Source: Paraburkholderia xenovorans LB400 (GTDB lineage Bacteria > Pseudomonadota > Gammaproteobacteria > Burkholderiales > Burkholderiaceae). From it: DNA of 64,000 nt. Below are positions 44,312 through 54,463 of this stretch, in pieces. Where the stretch lies: NCBI RefSeq assembly GCF_000013645.1, contig NC_007953.1:1302001-1366000 (forward strand). Direction: 5' to 3'. The position numbers were made by a program, and so were the translations under genes. The notes under the pieces are model-generated. The model worked only from the letters and a program-made list of their open reading frames with translations. It was not told where the DNA came from and ran no database searches. Position 1 is the stretch's first letter. Each line of letters starts with the position of its first letter.

Positions 44312-44843
44312 CGCATTCCTCCACACAATCACGGCGGACCACAGCGGCGATCCGCCTCAAACGTGGCGCGAGCCTCGCGTCGACCACGGGCCGCGCTGCT
44401 GCGCCCGGCTGCGCTCCCGGGCTGCCGGATTCCGCGCCCGCGTGCCGCTGCGCGCAGGCCCGAGATCCGTGCAGCAACGGGCATACCGCGCTGCCGAACT
44501 TCCACGGCCGCAGTTGGCGCGCCGTGGCGCCAGCGTGAAGCTGGCATTCCTGATGCTGGACTGACCGGCAATCACAGTCCCTGAAGCGAGTGAGCCATGT
44601 CCGCCCATGCCGGCGAGAAAGCGGAAAAGACCGGCGATTTCCGCCGCGCCCAATGCGATCAATCCGTTCATGTGACCAACGGACATGCGATCGGACATGC
44701 GATCCCGAGGTACCCGCATTGCGGCAACGAAGCCTCCGCGACGCGCATGCGCGAGCCGGGGAACAAATCGGGCAGCCAGACCCCGCGCGCTGCCGGCCAC
44801 CTCCACGACGAACCTGTCTTTCCCCTTTCGCCACGGATTCATC
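44312..44843. other. 532-nt divergent intergenic region
   Basis: It separates the PCMT-Ere gene from the glycosyltransferase. The only structure noticed is the short direct repeat ACATGCGATC (about 44683-44703). No gene recognised. Confidence 0.4.
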
Positions 44844-45926
44844 ATGAGAATTGCCCAAGTCGCGCCGTTATACGAAAGCGTTCCACCATCCGCGTACGGA
44901 GCGACGGAACGCGTGGTCTCGTATCTCACGGAGGAACTGGTCCGTCGAAACCACGACGTCACCCTGTATGCGAGCGCCGACTCGGCCACCCGCGCGAAAC
45001 TGGTGCCGGTCTGCGAACGCGGGTTGTGGCGCGACGCCGCCGTCTGGGACACGCTCACCCATCACGTCAGACAGCTCGCGCTGGTCGCGCGCGACGCCGA
45101 CGCTTTCGACATCGTGCACTTTCACGGCGACCCGCTGCATTTCGCGCTGGCGGACAGTCTCGCCTGCCGCACGCTGACCACGCTGCATGGGCGGCTGCTG
45201 CCGGTGGATCACGGCCCGCTGTTCCGCCAGTGTCCGTTTGCGCCGCTCGTCTCCATTTCGAACAGTCAGCGCAAACCCGTTGCATGGGCGAACTGGCAAC
45301 GCACCGTGCATCACGGTCTGCCAATCGACGAATTCGACTTCGAGCCAGCCGGCGATTCCTATCTGCTCTTTCTCGGCCGAATGATGCCGGAGAAGCGACC
45401 GGACCTCGCGATTGAGATCGCGCGGCGCGCCGGCATGCCGCTCAAAGTGGCCGCGAAAGTTCATCCCGGCGAACGCGAGTACTTCAGACAGCAAGTCGAA
45501 CCGCTGCTGCAGCGCTCGCGCGATTTCGTGGACTATCTGGGCGAGATCGGCGGACACGTGAGAAAGCAGGTGCTTGCGCATGCGCGCGCGTTGCTGTTTC
45601 CGATCGAATGGGACGAGCCCTTCGGGCTCACCCTGATCGAGGCGATGGCATGCGGCACGCCGGTCATCGCATTTCACCGGGGCGCGATTCCCGAAATCGT
45701 GGAGCATGGGGTCAACGGTTTCATGGTGGACAACGTGGACGAAGCCGTCGCGGCCGTCGCGCGCCTCGATGAAATCGACCGTGCGGCGTGCCGGCGCTCT
45801 TTCGAGGCGCGCTTCAGCGCGGCGCGCATGACCGACGACTATCTGCAGGCCTATGAGGCCGTGCTGGCCACCCCGCCCCGCACGGCTGCGTCCGCGGCTG
45901 CGTGCGATACCGCGTTCGGCCGCTAA
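44844..45926 (+). CDS. GT4-family glycosyltransferase
   Basis: This 360-residue GT-B protein of glycosyltransferase family 4 has an N-terminal domain (RIAQVAPLYESVPPSAYGATERVV), the linker FLGRMMPEKRPDLAIEIA, and the donor-binding EX7E motif in EPFGLTLIEAMACGTPVIAF. The donor and acceptor are unknown. The start at 44844 (MRIAQVAP) was chosen over upstream in-frame codons. It opens a plus-strand series of sugar and stress genes. Confidence 0.88.
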   Translation: MRIAQVAPLYESVPPSAYGATERVVSYLTEELVRRNHDVTLYASADSATRAKLVPVCERGLWRDAAVWDTLTHHVRQLALVARDADAFDIVHFHGDPLHFALADSLACRTLTTLHGRLLPVDHGPLFRQCPFAPLVSISNSQRKPVAWANWQRTVHHGLPIDEFDFEPAGDSYLLFLGRMMPEKRPDLAIEIARRAGMPLKVAAKVHPGEREYFRQQVEPLLQRSRDFVDYLGEIGGHVRKQVLAHARALLFPIEWDEPFGLTLIEAMACGTPVIAFHRGAIPEIVEHGVNGFMVDNVDEAVAAVARLDEIDRAACRRSFEARFSAARMTDDYLQAYEAVLATPPRTAASAAACDTAFGR

Positions 45927-46271
45927 ACGGCTCGCCCTTTCGCCGACGCATGTAATTACTCCGCGCGTCTTTGCAGATTTGACCGGGGCACGGCCGGCAA
46001 CGCGCGCGTCGCAGGGCTGGAGATGCAGCAGCTTGCGGTCCGGTCGGATCGTGGAAGTCCGCGCGTATCTGAATTCGGCGCTGGTGCAAAGACTATTCGA
46101 TCGGCATGACGCCGAAAAGCCAGGCGCGGCGAACCACTGACCCACGCGGCCAGCAGGTCCGCATCGTTCGCGCCGCAGGTACAGACCATGCTTTCACCCG
46201 TTGGCGGACACCGTTCGCGCGTGCTGCCGGCCTCCGGCACCATCGGCCCATCAACATTTCACGCGCTGTGT
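45927..46271. other. 345-nt intergenic region, no gene recognised
   Basis: It lies between the GT4 and PfkB genes. Open frames run through it as upstream extensions of the kinase gene but lack similarity. Nothing else was seen. Confidence 0.4.
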
Positions 46272-47225
46272 ATGGGAACCATCGTCAGCATCGGCAGCAT
46301 CAATCTGGACCTGCAAATGCGCGTCGACCATCCGGTGGGCAGCGCCGAAACGCAGCGCGCCCATGACTTCTCGCGCCTCGCCGGCGGCAAGGCGGCGAAC
46401 GTCGCCTATCTCGCGCGCCGCTTCGGTCACGACGCGCAACTGCTCGGGATGGTCGGCGACGACCGTTTCGCCGACGAAGCCGTTGCGCCGTTGCGGGACC
46501 TCGGCATCGACGTGTCGCGGGTGCGCACGGCCGCCGGGCAGCCCACCGCGGTATCGATGATCTTCGTGCCCGACAACGGAAAAAAGACCATCGTGCTGGC
46601 GTCCAACGCGAATGACGCGTGGCAGCGCGCGGATATCGACGCCGCGCTGGAAGCGATCGATGCCGCTCCCGCGCACAGCGTGCTTGCGGTGGACTGCGAA
46701 ATGAGCGTCGACGCGTGCGCGGCCGTGCTCGCTGCTGCGCAACGCCGCGCGCTGTGCGTCGTGCTCGACCCCGCGCCTCCCCAACGCGCCCAGTCGGGCG
46801 CGCTGCGTGCGCTTTGGCGCGCTGTGCACGCGCTGACGCCTAATGAGGAAGAAGCGGCGGCGCTCACCGGCATCGAGATCGCGGATCAGGCCGGCGCCGT
46901 GCGCGCCGCTCGTGCCCTGCATCGTGAAGGCTTCGAACTTGTGTGCGTGAAGCGCAGCGATGGCGGCTGCATTGCCGTGTCGCGCGACGGCGTGCTGGCG
47001 GTGCAGGTGAAACCGGTCGAAGCGCTCGACACCACCGGCGCGGGAGACGCCTTCACCGGCGCGCTCGCCGTATCGCTCGTCGAGCGCCGCGCGTTCGCGG
47101 ATGCGGTCCGGCTGGCGACGGCCGCCGCCAACCTCACCGTCATGGCGTGGGGCTCGCAAACCGCATTGCCGGATCGCGCCCGTGCGGACGCGTTCGCCGC
47201 CGGATTGCAGTGCGAATGGCTTTGA
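46272..47225 (+). CDS. PfkB-family carbohydrate kinase
   Basis: This 317-residue kinase has the PfkB N-terminal signature RLAGGKAANVAYLARRFG, NEEEAAALTG, and the catalytic LDTTGAGDAFTGAL. It phosphorylates a sugar or nucleoside with ATP; the substrate is not evident. The start at 46272 was chosen because MGTIVSIGSINLD is the typical PfkB opening. It is 6 nt upstream of the GH65 gene and probably co-transcribed with it. Confidence 0.87.
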   Translation: MGTIVSIGSINLDLQMRVDHPVGSAETQRAHDFSRLAGGKAANVAYLARRFGHDAQLLGMVGDDRFADEAVAPLRDLGIDVSRVRTAAGQPTAVSMIFVPDNGKKTIVLASNANDAWQRADIDAALEAIDAAPAHSVLAVDCEMSVDACAAVLAAAQRRALCVVLDPAPPQRAQSGALRALWRAVHALTPNEEEAAALTGIEIADQAGAVRAARALHREGFELVCVKRSDGGCIAVSRDGVLAVQVKPVEALDTTGAGDAFTGALAVSLVERRAFADAVRLATAAANLTVMAWGSQTALPDRARADAFAAGLQCEWL

Positions 47226-47231
47226 GATCCG

Positions 47232-49652
47232 ATGCGCGACGCTGCCAGCATCGTCAGTTCCGTGGTATTCGACCATTACGACGAGGCGGACGAGCGCCGC
47301 CGCGAATCCTTGCTGGGGCTCGGCAACGGCGTGCTGTTCGTGCGCGCGTGCGCGCCCGAAAGCATGTTCGCATCGCCGGCCGACGACGGGGCGAGTCACT
47401 ATCCGGGCACCTATCGCGCGGGGCTATATAACGAGCTCGAAACCGAAATCCAGGGTGAACGCGTGCGCAGTACGTTCACGCCGCGTCTGCCCGACGCCAC
47501 CGTGCTTGCCGTGCGCCCTCGCGGTGGACGCTGGCTGGGCGCCGATACTTCGCGTGTGCTGGATTACCGGCACGCGCTCGACATGAGCCGCGCCACCGCC
47601 ACACGTCATCTGCTGCTCGCCGACGACGGCCGCACCACGCGCATTGAAGAACTGCGCTTCGTGAGTGCCGCGCATCCGCAAATCATCGTGCTGCGCTGGC
47701 GCGTGACGGCATGCGACTGGACTGGCCTGCTCGACATCGGCGCTGGCATCGACGGCGATGTGCGCAATGCCAACGTCGCGCTGCAGCGCGCATGGCGCGG
47801 TCGTCACGTGACGGATTTCAGCGCGCGCCAGGCCGCTCCCGAGACGCTGCTTGCGACCGCGCGCCTGAGCGGCGCGCTCGTCTGGCTGGCGCTCGCGGCC
47901 CGCACCGTCGTGCGCGGCGCCCACGGCGCGCTCGCGCCGAGCCAACTGGCAGCATGCGGAGCGGGCCTCTTCGAGTTGCATCGTGTGCCTCTGCAGGCAG
48001 GCGAAACCGTTTGCATCGACCGCGTAATCGCGGTGTGCACCTCACGCGACGCAACCGTGAGCGATCCGGCCGAAGCTGTCCTCGCGCTGGTGTCCGATGA
48101 ATTTGCCGCAGACGCCGACGCGTTGCAGGCCGCGCACGAACGTACATGGGCCTCACGCTGGGAGCGGATTCAATGCCGCTCGAGCGATGCCCGGCTCGCC
48201 CGGCAACTCAACCTGCGGGCGTTTCACGTGGCTCAAACGCTGTCAGGGGCGGTGGTGCATGAAGACGCCGGTTTTCCCGCGCGCGGCTGGCAGGAGGCTT
48301 ACCAGGGGCACATATTCTGGGATGACATGTTCGTGCTGCCGGCGCTGCTGCGGGACTGCCCGGAGGCCGCCCGCGCGCCGCTGCTGTACCGCTACCGGCG
48401 CTTGCCGGCCGCGCGACGCGCCGCCGCGCGCGAAGGCTACGCGGGCGCGATGTTTCCGTGGCGCAGCGCGACGACCGGCGGCGAGGAGACGCCGCGTTTC
48501 GAGCTGAATCCGCTGAACGGGCACTGGATGCGCGACGACACGCGGCTGCAACGGCACGTCGGCGCGTCGATTGCATGGAACATCTGGCGCTACTACTGCA
48601 TGAGCGGCGACGCCGCGTTCCTGTATCGCGAGGGCGGTGAGATGCTGGTCGAGATCGCCCGCTTCTGGGCGAGCATTGCGCGCTTCGACGAAGCGCGCCG
48701 CCGCTACGTGATCCGGGCCGTGATCGGCCCGGATGAGTATCACAACGCCTATCCCGGTGCCGACTCGCCCGGTCTCGACAACAACGCCTACACGAACGTG
48801 ATGGCCGCATGGACGCTACGATGCGCGGCCGATGCGCTCCGCGCGATGCCGCGGCCGCAGCGTGACGCGCTCGCGGTGAAACTCGAACTGGGCGACGCCG
48901 AAGCCGCTCGCTGGAACGCGATCGCGCGGCGTATCCATGTGCCGTTTCTGGCGGGCGGCATCATCGAACAGTTCGACGGCTTTTCGGCGCTCAAGCCCTA
49001 CCCCGATGTGTCCGCGCAAGCGCGGCACGGCCAGCGGACCGACTGGCGTCTCGAAGCGGCAGGCGACACGGTCGAGGCCTGGCAAGTCTGCAAACAGCCG
49101 GACGTGCTGATGCTGTTCGCGCTGCTCGGCCAGCCACAGCTTGCCTCGCTACTGACCGATCTGGGTTATCCGTTCGACGACGCGAACGCCCGGCGCACGC
49201 TCGACTATTACACCGGCCGCATGACGCACGAGTCGAGCCTTTCGAAAGTGGCTTGCGCGGCCGCGTTTGCGCACGCCGACCCGCAGCGCTCATGGCAATA
49301 CTTCGTCGATGCCCTGCAGGTGGATGCCGCCGCCGGCGCCGGCAGCAGCGCAGCCGAAGGGCTGCATCTTGGCGCGCTCGGCGGTGCATTCAGCGTGGTC
49401 CTGCGGCACTACGCCGGCATCGACTTCATACCGCATGCGATGCGGCTGTTTCCGGCATGGCCCGAACCCCTGCCGGCGCTGCAACTGGCCTTTGCCTATC
49501 GCAGCAATCGCTTCGAGTTGCAGGGCGACGCCCGCACCGTTCGCATTCTGTCCGATCCGGGAAATCTCAGCGCAGTCGCCGTTCAGCATGTGGGCGGAAC
49601 GTGCCAGTTAGCGCCCGGCAAGACGATCGCGGTGGCGGCGCGCGCGGCATAG
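47232..49652 (+). CDS. GH65 glycoside phosphorylase/hydrolase
   Basis: This 806-residue protein is a family GH65 disaccharide phosphorylase-type enzyme (trehalose, maltose or kojibiose). The general acid Glu502 lies in VIGPDEYHNAY. FWDDMFVLPAL, phosphate-site motifs THESSLSK and AGSSAAEGLHLGALGG, and the length agree with the family. It would convert an alpha-glucoside and phosphate to beta-glucose-1-phosphate and a sugar. No beta-phosphoglucomutase gene is adjacent. It follows the PfkB kinase by 6 nt. Confidence 0.87.
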   Translation: MRDAASIVSSVVFDHYDEADERRRESLLGLGNGVLFVRACAPESMFASPADDGASHYPGTYRAGLYNELETEIQGERVRSTFTPRLPDATVLAVRPRGGRWLGADTSRVLDYRHALDMSRATATRHLLLADDGRTTRIEELRFVSAAHPQIIVLRWRVTACDWTGLLDIGAGIDGDVRNANVALQRAWRGRHVTDFSARQAAPETLLATARLSGALVWLALAARTVVRGAHGALAPSQLAACGAGLFELHRVPLQAGETVCIDRVIAVCTSRDATVSDPAEAVLALVSDEFAADADALQAAHERTWASRWERIQCRSSDARLARQLNLRAFHVAQTLSGAVVHEDAGFPARGWQEAYQGHIFWDDMFVLPALLRDCPEAARAPLLYRYRRLPAARRAAAREGYAGAMFPWRSATTGGEETPRFELNPLNGHWMRDDTRLQRHVGASIAWNIWRYYCMSGDAAFLYREGGEMLVEIARFWASIARFDEARRRYVIRAVIGPDEYHNAYPGADSPGLDNNAYTNVMAAWTLRCAADALRAMPRPQRDALAVKLELGDAEAARWNAIARRIHVPFLAGGIIEQFDGFSALKPYPDVSAQARHGQRTDWRLEAAGDTVEAWQVCKQPDVLMLFALLGQPQLASLLTDLGYPFDDANARRTLDYYTGRMTHESSLSKVACAAAFAHADPQRSWQYFVDALQVDAAAGAGSSAAEGLHLGALGGAFSVVLRHYAGIDFIPHAMRLFPAWPEPLPALQLAFAYRSNRFELQGDARTVRILSDPGNLSAVAVQHVGGTCQLAPGKTIAVAARAA

Positions 49653-49888
49653 GCCAACCGGAACCCGACGCGGGCTGCGCACCGTCGACATCGCAAGGGA
49701 GCGGCAGCGACACTGCTTCGCATCGCGCGCGCCTGAACTTCACCGGGTCGAGGAACAGGGTTTGCTGCCGGTTCGATATGCGTTTGCGCCGCCCCCTTCC
49801 TGTCGCGAAGGTGGCTTACAACCCGGTTGCGTCCGCGCAGATCGCTCTGCAATGCATCGGCCGGCTGGGCTATTCCGTGGAGAATGCA

Positions 49889-51685
49889 ATGAGTCAAACC
49901 GTGGGTGACTTTATTATCGATCGGCTGCATGCGTGGGGTGTGCGGCGAATTTACGGCTATCCGGGCGACGGCATCAACGGCGTCTTCGGCGCGCTGAATC
50001 GCGCCCACGGCAAGATCGAATTCGTGCAGGTGCGCCATGAAGAAATGGCTGCATTCATGGCCTCGGCGCACGCGAAATTCACCGGCGAGCTCGGCGTTTG
50101 CATCGCAACCTCAGGGCCGGGCGCATCGCATCTGCTCACCGGCCTCTACGATGCCCGGCTCGATCACATGCCGGTACTCGCCATTGCCGGACAACAGGCC
50201 CGCGCGGCGCTCGGCGGCCATTACCAGCAGGAGCTGGATCTGGTGTCGATGTTCAAGGACGTAGCCGGCGCGTTCGTGGAGCAGGCTAGCGTGCCCTCCC
50301 AGGTCCGTCATCTGGTCGACCGCGCGGTGCGCACGGCGCTCGCCGAACGCAAGGTCACGGCTCTCGTGTTGCCCAACGATCTGCAGGATCTTGCGTACGA
50401 AGCACCGGCGCGCAAGCACGGCACGCTGCATTCGGGGGTCGGCTACCGGCGGCCCCGCCTCGTGCCCTATCCGGACGATCTGCAACAGGCCGCGGAAGTG
50501 CTCAACGCCGGCAAGCGGGTCGCGATTCTGGTCGGCGCGGGCGCGCTGCATGCCACCGACGAAGTGATCGCCGTCGCCGACAAGCTCGGCGCGGGCGCTG
50601 CCAAGGCCTTGCTCGGAAAAGCGGCGTTGCCGGACGATTTGCCGTGGGTGACCGGGTCGATCGGGCTGCTCGGCACCAAACCCAGTTACGACCTGATGAC
50701 CGAGTGCGACACCCTGCTGGTGATCGGCTCGGGTTTCCCGTACGCCGAATTCCTGCCCAAGGAGGGCGCCGCTCGCGGCGTGCAGATCGACCTCAAGGCC
50801 GACATGCTCAGCCTGCGCTATCCGATGGAAGTCAACCTGGTGGGCGACAGCGTCGAGACGCTACGCGCGCTGCTGCCGTTGCTCGAACAGAAGCAGGACC
50901 GCGGATGGCGTGAAAAGATCGAAGGTTGGACTGCCGACTGGTGGAAGACACTCGACAAACGCGCCCACGAAGCAGGCAGGAAGGGGATGAATCCCCAGCG
51001 CAGCGTATGGGAACTGTCGCCTCGCCTGCCTGCCAATGCCATCGTTACAAGCGATTCCGGATCATGCGCGAACTGGTACGCGCGCGACCTGAAAGTGCAG
51101 CGCGGGATGATGTGCTCGCTGTCCGGCGGTCTCGCCTCGATGGGGGCGGCGGTGCCGTACGCGATAGCCGCGAAATTCTCCCACCCCGAGCGCCCGGTGA
51201 TCGCGCTGGTGGGCGACGGCGCGATGCAGATGAACAACATGGCGGAGCTGATCACCGTGGCCAAGTACTGGAAGCAGTGGGCCAGTCCACGCTGGATCTG
51301 CATGGTGCTCAACAATAGCGACCTGAACCAGGTGACGTGGGAGCAACGGGTAATGGAAGGCGATCCGAAGTTCGAGGCATCGCAGGACATTCCGTCCGTG
51401 CCCTATCACCGTTTTGCGGAGCTGATCGGCCTGAAGGGCATCTACGTCGAGGACCCGGAGCGCATGGGAGCGGCCTGGGACGAAGCGCTCGCGGCAGACC
51501 GTCCCGTGGTCATTGAAGTGAAGGCCGATCCGGACATTCCGCCACTGCCGCCGCATATCACGTTGGCGCAAGCCAAAGCCTTCGCGTCGACGCTGATCAA
51601 GCGCGATCCGAACGAAGGCAGCGTGATCATCGAAACCGCCAAACAGGTGCTCGGCGCGGTGCTGCCGGGGCATCGCGACAAATGA
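49889..51685 (+). CDS. Thiamine-pyrophosphate enzyme (pyruvate oxidase/decarboxylase-like)
   Basis: This 598-residue TPP-dependent enzyme of the acetolactate synthase/pyruvate oxidase type has the TPP-binding motif GDGAMQMNNMAELITVAKYW followed by NN (VLNNSDLNQV), and the Glu that activates TPP in VRHEEMAAFMA. The start at 49889 has GGAG 6 nt upstream. Substrate unclear: pyruvate oxidase is a common annotation for such proteins. It overlaps the next gene by ATGA. Confidence 0.87.
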   Translation: MSQTVGDFIIDRLHAWGVRRIYGYPGDGINGVFGALNRAHGKIEFVQVRHEEMAAFMASAHAKFTGELGVCIATSGPGASHLLTGLYDARLDHMPVLAIAGQQARAALGGHYQQELDLVSMFKDVAGAFVEQASVPSQVRHLVDRAVRTALAERKVTALVLPNDLQDLAYEAPARKHGTLHSGVGYRRPRLVPYPDDLQQAAEVLNAGKRVAILVGAGALHATDEVIAVADKLGAGAAKALLGKAALPDDLPWVTGSIGLLGTKPSYDLMTECDTLLVIGSGFPYAEFLPKEGAARGVQIDLKADMLSLRYPMEVNLVGDSVETLRALLPLLEQKQDRGWREKIEGWTADWWKTLDKRAHEAGRKGMNPQRSVWELSPRLPANAIVTSDSGSCANWYARDLKVQRGMMCSLSGGLASMGAAVPYAIAAKFSHPERPVIALVGDGAMQMNNMAELITVAKYWKQWASPRWICMVLNNSDLNQVTWEQRVMEGDPKFEASQDIPSVPYHRFAELIGLKGIYVEDPERMGAAWDEALAADRPVVIEVKADPDIPPLPPHITLAQAKAFASTLIKRDPNEGSVIIETAKQVLGAVLPGHRDK

Positions 51686-52830
51686 CGCGGCATTTGGCCG
51701 GGAGCTTCGCGTCGCCGCCGGGAGCGGAGGCGGAAGGTGGGCCGGTTCGCGTCACGGCGCTGCGCGCGCAGGCTTTCCATATCCCGACCGATCTCCCGGA
51801 GGCCGACGGCACCTTCGCATGGAACGCGACCACGCTGGTGCTCGTCGAAGTGGAAGCCGGCGGCCAGACCGGCATCGGCTACACCTATAGCGACGCGAGC
51901 ATCGTCAGGCTGATTCATCACACGCTGGCCGCCTGCGTGATCGACGCCGATGCATGGCAAGTCGGCGCGCTATGGTTGCGCATGCAACGACAGGTGCGCA
52001 ATCCGGGACGTGCGGGACTGGCCGCCACCGCGATCTCGGCGGTCGACTGCGCGTTGTGGGATCTGAAGGCGAAACTGCTGGGCGTGCCGCTGGTGACGCT
52101 GCTCGGCGCGCAACGCGCGAACGTGCCGATCTACGGCAGCGGCGGCTTTACGACTTACACCGACGAGCAGTTGCGCGAGCAACTGGTCCGCTGGGTCGCG
52201 CAGGACGGCTGCCGCTGGGTCAAGATGAAAATCGGCACGCACCCGCAAGAGGATCCGCAGCGGGTTGCGGCGGCCCGCGCGGCGATCGGCGACGCCGGGC
52301 TGTTCGTCGATGCGAACGGCGCCTTCAGCGTCAAGGAGGCGTTGCACTATGCGCGAGCGTTCGCGGAGCAAGGCGTCGAATGGTTCGAAGAGCCGGTTTC
52401 GTCCGACGACCTGCGCGGACTCGCCCTGCTTCGTGAACGCGCACCGGCGCGCATGGAGATCGCCGCCGGCGAGTACGCGTACACCCTCGACGATTTCCGC
52501 TTGCTGCTCGAAGCCCATGCCGTCGACGTGCTCCAGGCCGACGTAAGCCGTTGCGGCGGCGTCACCGGCTTCTTGCAGGCCGCGGCGCTCTGCGAGGCCT
52601 TTCATGTGCCGTTATCCGCGCATTGCGCGCCGGCGCTGCATCTCCATGTGGCCAGCGCGGTACGGAATCTGCGCCACCAGGAATGGTTCCACGATCACGT
52701 GCGCATTGAAGCCATGCTGTTCGACGGCGCACCCCGGCCTTCGAATGGCGCGATCGCCCCTGACATGGCGCGGCCCGGCTGCGGCCTGGCGTTCAGGCAC
52801 GGCGATGCGCAACGCTATCTGATCCATTGA
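51682..52830 (+). CDS. Enolase-superfamily (mandelate racemase-like) protein
   Basis: This 382-residue protein has the capping and barrel domains of the mandelate racemase/muconate-lactonising subgroup. KMK in WVKMKIG (second Lys as base), metal ligands FVDANG, WFEEPV and AAGEYAYT, the DVSRCGG strand, and SAHCAP are visible. It probably dehydrates or racemises a sugar acid; the substrate is unknown. The start overlaps the stop of the TPP-enzyme gene by ATGA. Confidence 0.85.
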   Translation: MTRHLAGSFASPPGAEAEGGPVRVTALRAQAFHIPTDLPEADGTFAWNATTLVLVEVEAGGQTGIGYTYSDASIVRLIHHTLAACVIDADAWQVGALWLRMQRQVRNPGRAGLAATAISAVDCALWDLKAKLLGVPLVTLLGAQRANVPIYGSGGFTTYTDEQLREQLVRWVAQDGCRWVKMKIGTHPQEDPQRVAAARAAIGDAGLFVDANGAFSVKEALHYARAFAEQGVEWFEEPVSSDDLRGLALLRERAPARMEIAAGEYAYTLDDFRLLLEAHAVDVLQADVSRCGGVTGFLQAAALCEAFHVPLSAHCAPALHLHVASAVRNLRHQEWFHDHVRIEAMLFDGAPRPSNGAIAPDMARPGCGLAFRHGDAQRYLIH

Positions 52831-52847
52831 ACGGAGCCCGCTCGCGG

Positions 52848-53813
52848 ATGAATCCTCGCTATCTTCCCGGTCTGATCGGCGCCGCTGCCGGCGCGGCGGC
52901 GCTGGCGGCGATCGCGGTGAATCGCGGCCGTGCGCAGACCGCGCGCGGGTCTCACCAGGGGTCTCACAGCGGGTCTGACGGCGGGTCTCACCAGCCCGAG
53001 GCGCTGCAGCATATTGCGGCGGCCCGTTCCTTCAATCGCGGCTCCGCGCTCCTCGCGCTCTCGGTGCTCGCCGACAGCGCCATGGAACACTATCGCGGCT
53101 CGTTCGAGAATCCCGCGATGTACACGCCGCTCATCTCGTCCACGCTGTCGCTGCTCGCCGGTCTGCACGGCGGCGGCGACCCTCGCTCGAACCGGCACCC
53201 TGCGCGGCACGCGATCTATCTGACGGCGGCGCTTGCGGGCGTCTCGGGCACCGCCTTCCACCTCTACAACGTCACCAGGCGGCCAGGCGGCTGGAGCTGG
53301 AACAATCTCTTTCACGCGGCGCCGATCGGCGCGCCCATGGCGCTGCTGCTGTCGGGCGCGCTCGGCGCCACGGCCGAACGCCTGCGCGACCAACCTTCCG
53401 TCGATCCGGAACTGTTCGGCATGCCGGCGGGCCGCGCGCTGGGCCTGCTGGTGGCCGCCGGGCTCGTGGGCACGGTAGCCGAAGCCGGACTGCTTCATTT
53501 TCGCGGCTCGTTCCAGAACCCGGCCATGTATGCGCCCGTCAGCCTGCCGCCCATCGCGGCCGCGCTGCTCGCGCAAGCGGCGCTCGGCGAGCCGCGCGGG
53601 CGCTGGTTCACGCGGCTGTGGCTGCGCGTCACGGCGGCGCTGGGCTTGATCGGCGCCGGCTTTCATGCGCGCGGAATCGCTCGCCATCAGGGCGGCTGGC
53701 GCAACTGGAGCCAGAATCTCTTCAACGGTCCGCCGCTGCCCGCCCCGCCCAGCTTTTCGGCGCTGGCGCTGGCCGGCCTCGCGGCATTGCGTCTTCGGGA
53801 GACGGAACAATGA
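52848..53813 (+). CDS. Membrane protein with internal duplication, unknown function
   Basis: This 321-residue protein has several hydrophobic segments. It is made of two similar halves: HYRGSFENPAMYTP (81-94) matches HFRGSFQNPAMYAP (217-230), and GGWSWNNLF (147-155) matches GGWRNWSQNLF (282-292), an offset of about 136 residues. An early tail has GSH/GSD repeats. No known family was recognised. ATG 52848 is chosen; a TTG at 52827 overlapping the preceding stop is an alternative. It ends overlapping the next gene, as would a subunit of the following dehydrogenase. Confidence 0.7.
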   Translation: MNPRYLPGLIGAAAGAAALAAIAVNRGRAQTARGSHQGSHSGSDGGSHQPEALQHIAAARSFNRGSALLALSVLADSAMEHYRGSFENPAMYTPLISSTLSLLAGLHGGGDPRSNRHPARHAIYLTAALAGVSGTAFHLYNVTRRPGGWSWNNLFHAAPIGAPMALLLSGALGATAERLRDQPSVDPELFGMPAGRALGLLVAAGLVGTVAEAGLLHFRGSFQNPAMYAPVSLPPIAAALLAQAALGEPRGRWFTRLWLRVTAALGLIGAGFHARGIARHQGGWRNWSQNLFNGPPLPAPPSFSALALAGLAALRLRETEQ

Positions 53814-54463
53814 ACCCGCCGAGAACTACACGCTATCCCGGCTACGACGTACTGAACAAACGCAACACGCCGTCATGGGACGACGCGACGCGCGCGGTGA
53901 TCGAGCAACGTCTCGCCACCCCGCGCGAGCCGCGCTTTTTCAACGCAATCGAGTGGCGCGCCGTGACCCATCTCTGTCATTGCATCGTGCCGCAGGCGGA
54001 CGCTGAACCCGAGGTGCCGCTGGCTCCATTGCTCGATGCCAGGCTGACAAGCAACGCAGGCGACGGCTATCGCGACGCGCGGCTGCCGCCCGCCCGGGAC
54101 GCCTGGCGCATCGGCCTCGCGGCGCTCGACGCCGAAAGCCGGTCGCAGTTCGAATTGCCGTTCGCGAGCGTCGACCGGGCCGTCCAGCACGCGCTGCTCG
54201 AACAGATGCAGCGGGGCGACATGCACCACGAAGCATGGCAGCGCATGCCGGCGAAGCTCTTTTTCAGCAAGCGCGTGCTGCACGACATCTGCAGCGCCTA
54301 TTACTCGCACCCGCATGCGTGGAGCGAGATGGGTTTCGGTGGGCCGGCCAATCCGCGCGGCTACGTGCGAATGTATTTCGACCGCCGTGATCCGTGGGAG
54401 GCTGCCGAAGCCCATCCCGGTCTCGAAGACAACGCGCTGCGGGAGAATCGCCGTGCTCGATGA
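53810..54463 (+). CDS. Gluconate 2-dehydrogenase subunit 3-like protein
   Basis: This 217-residue protein resembles the small subunit (subunit 3) of membrane-bound gluconate-type dehydrogenases, with EWRAVTHLCHCIVPQ near residue 50 and a helical body. No typical signal peptide is evident. Its ATG overlaps the stop of the duplicated membrane protein gene (ATGA) and its end overlaps the GMC gene by 11 nt, so the three are made together. Such subunits help mature or anchor the flavoprotein. Confidence 0.78.
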   Translation: MNPPRTTRYPGYDVLNKRNTPSWDDATRAVIEQRLATPREPRFFNAIEWRAVTHLCHCIVPQADAEPEVPLAPLLDARLTSNAGDGYRDARLPPARDAWRIGLAALDAESRSQFELPFASVDRAVQHALLEQMQRGDMHHEAWQRMPAKLFFSKRVLHDICSAYYSHPHAWSEMGFGGPANPRGYVRMYFDRRDPWEAAEAHPGLEDNALRENRRAR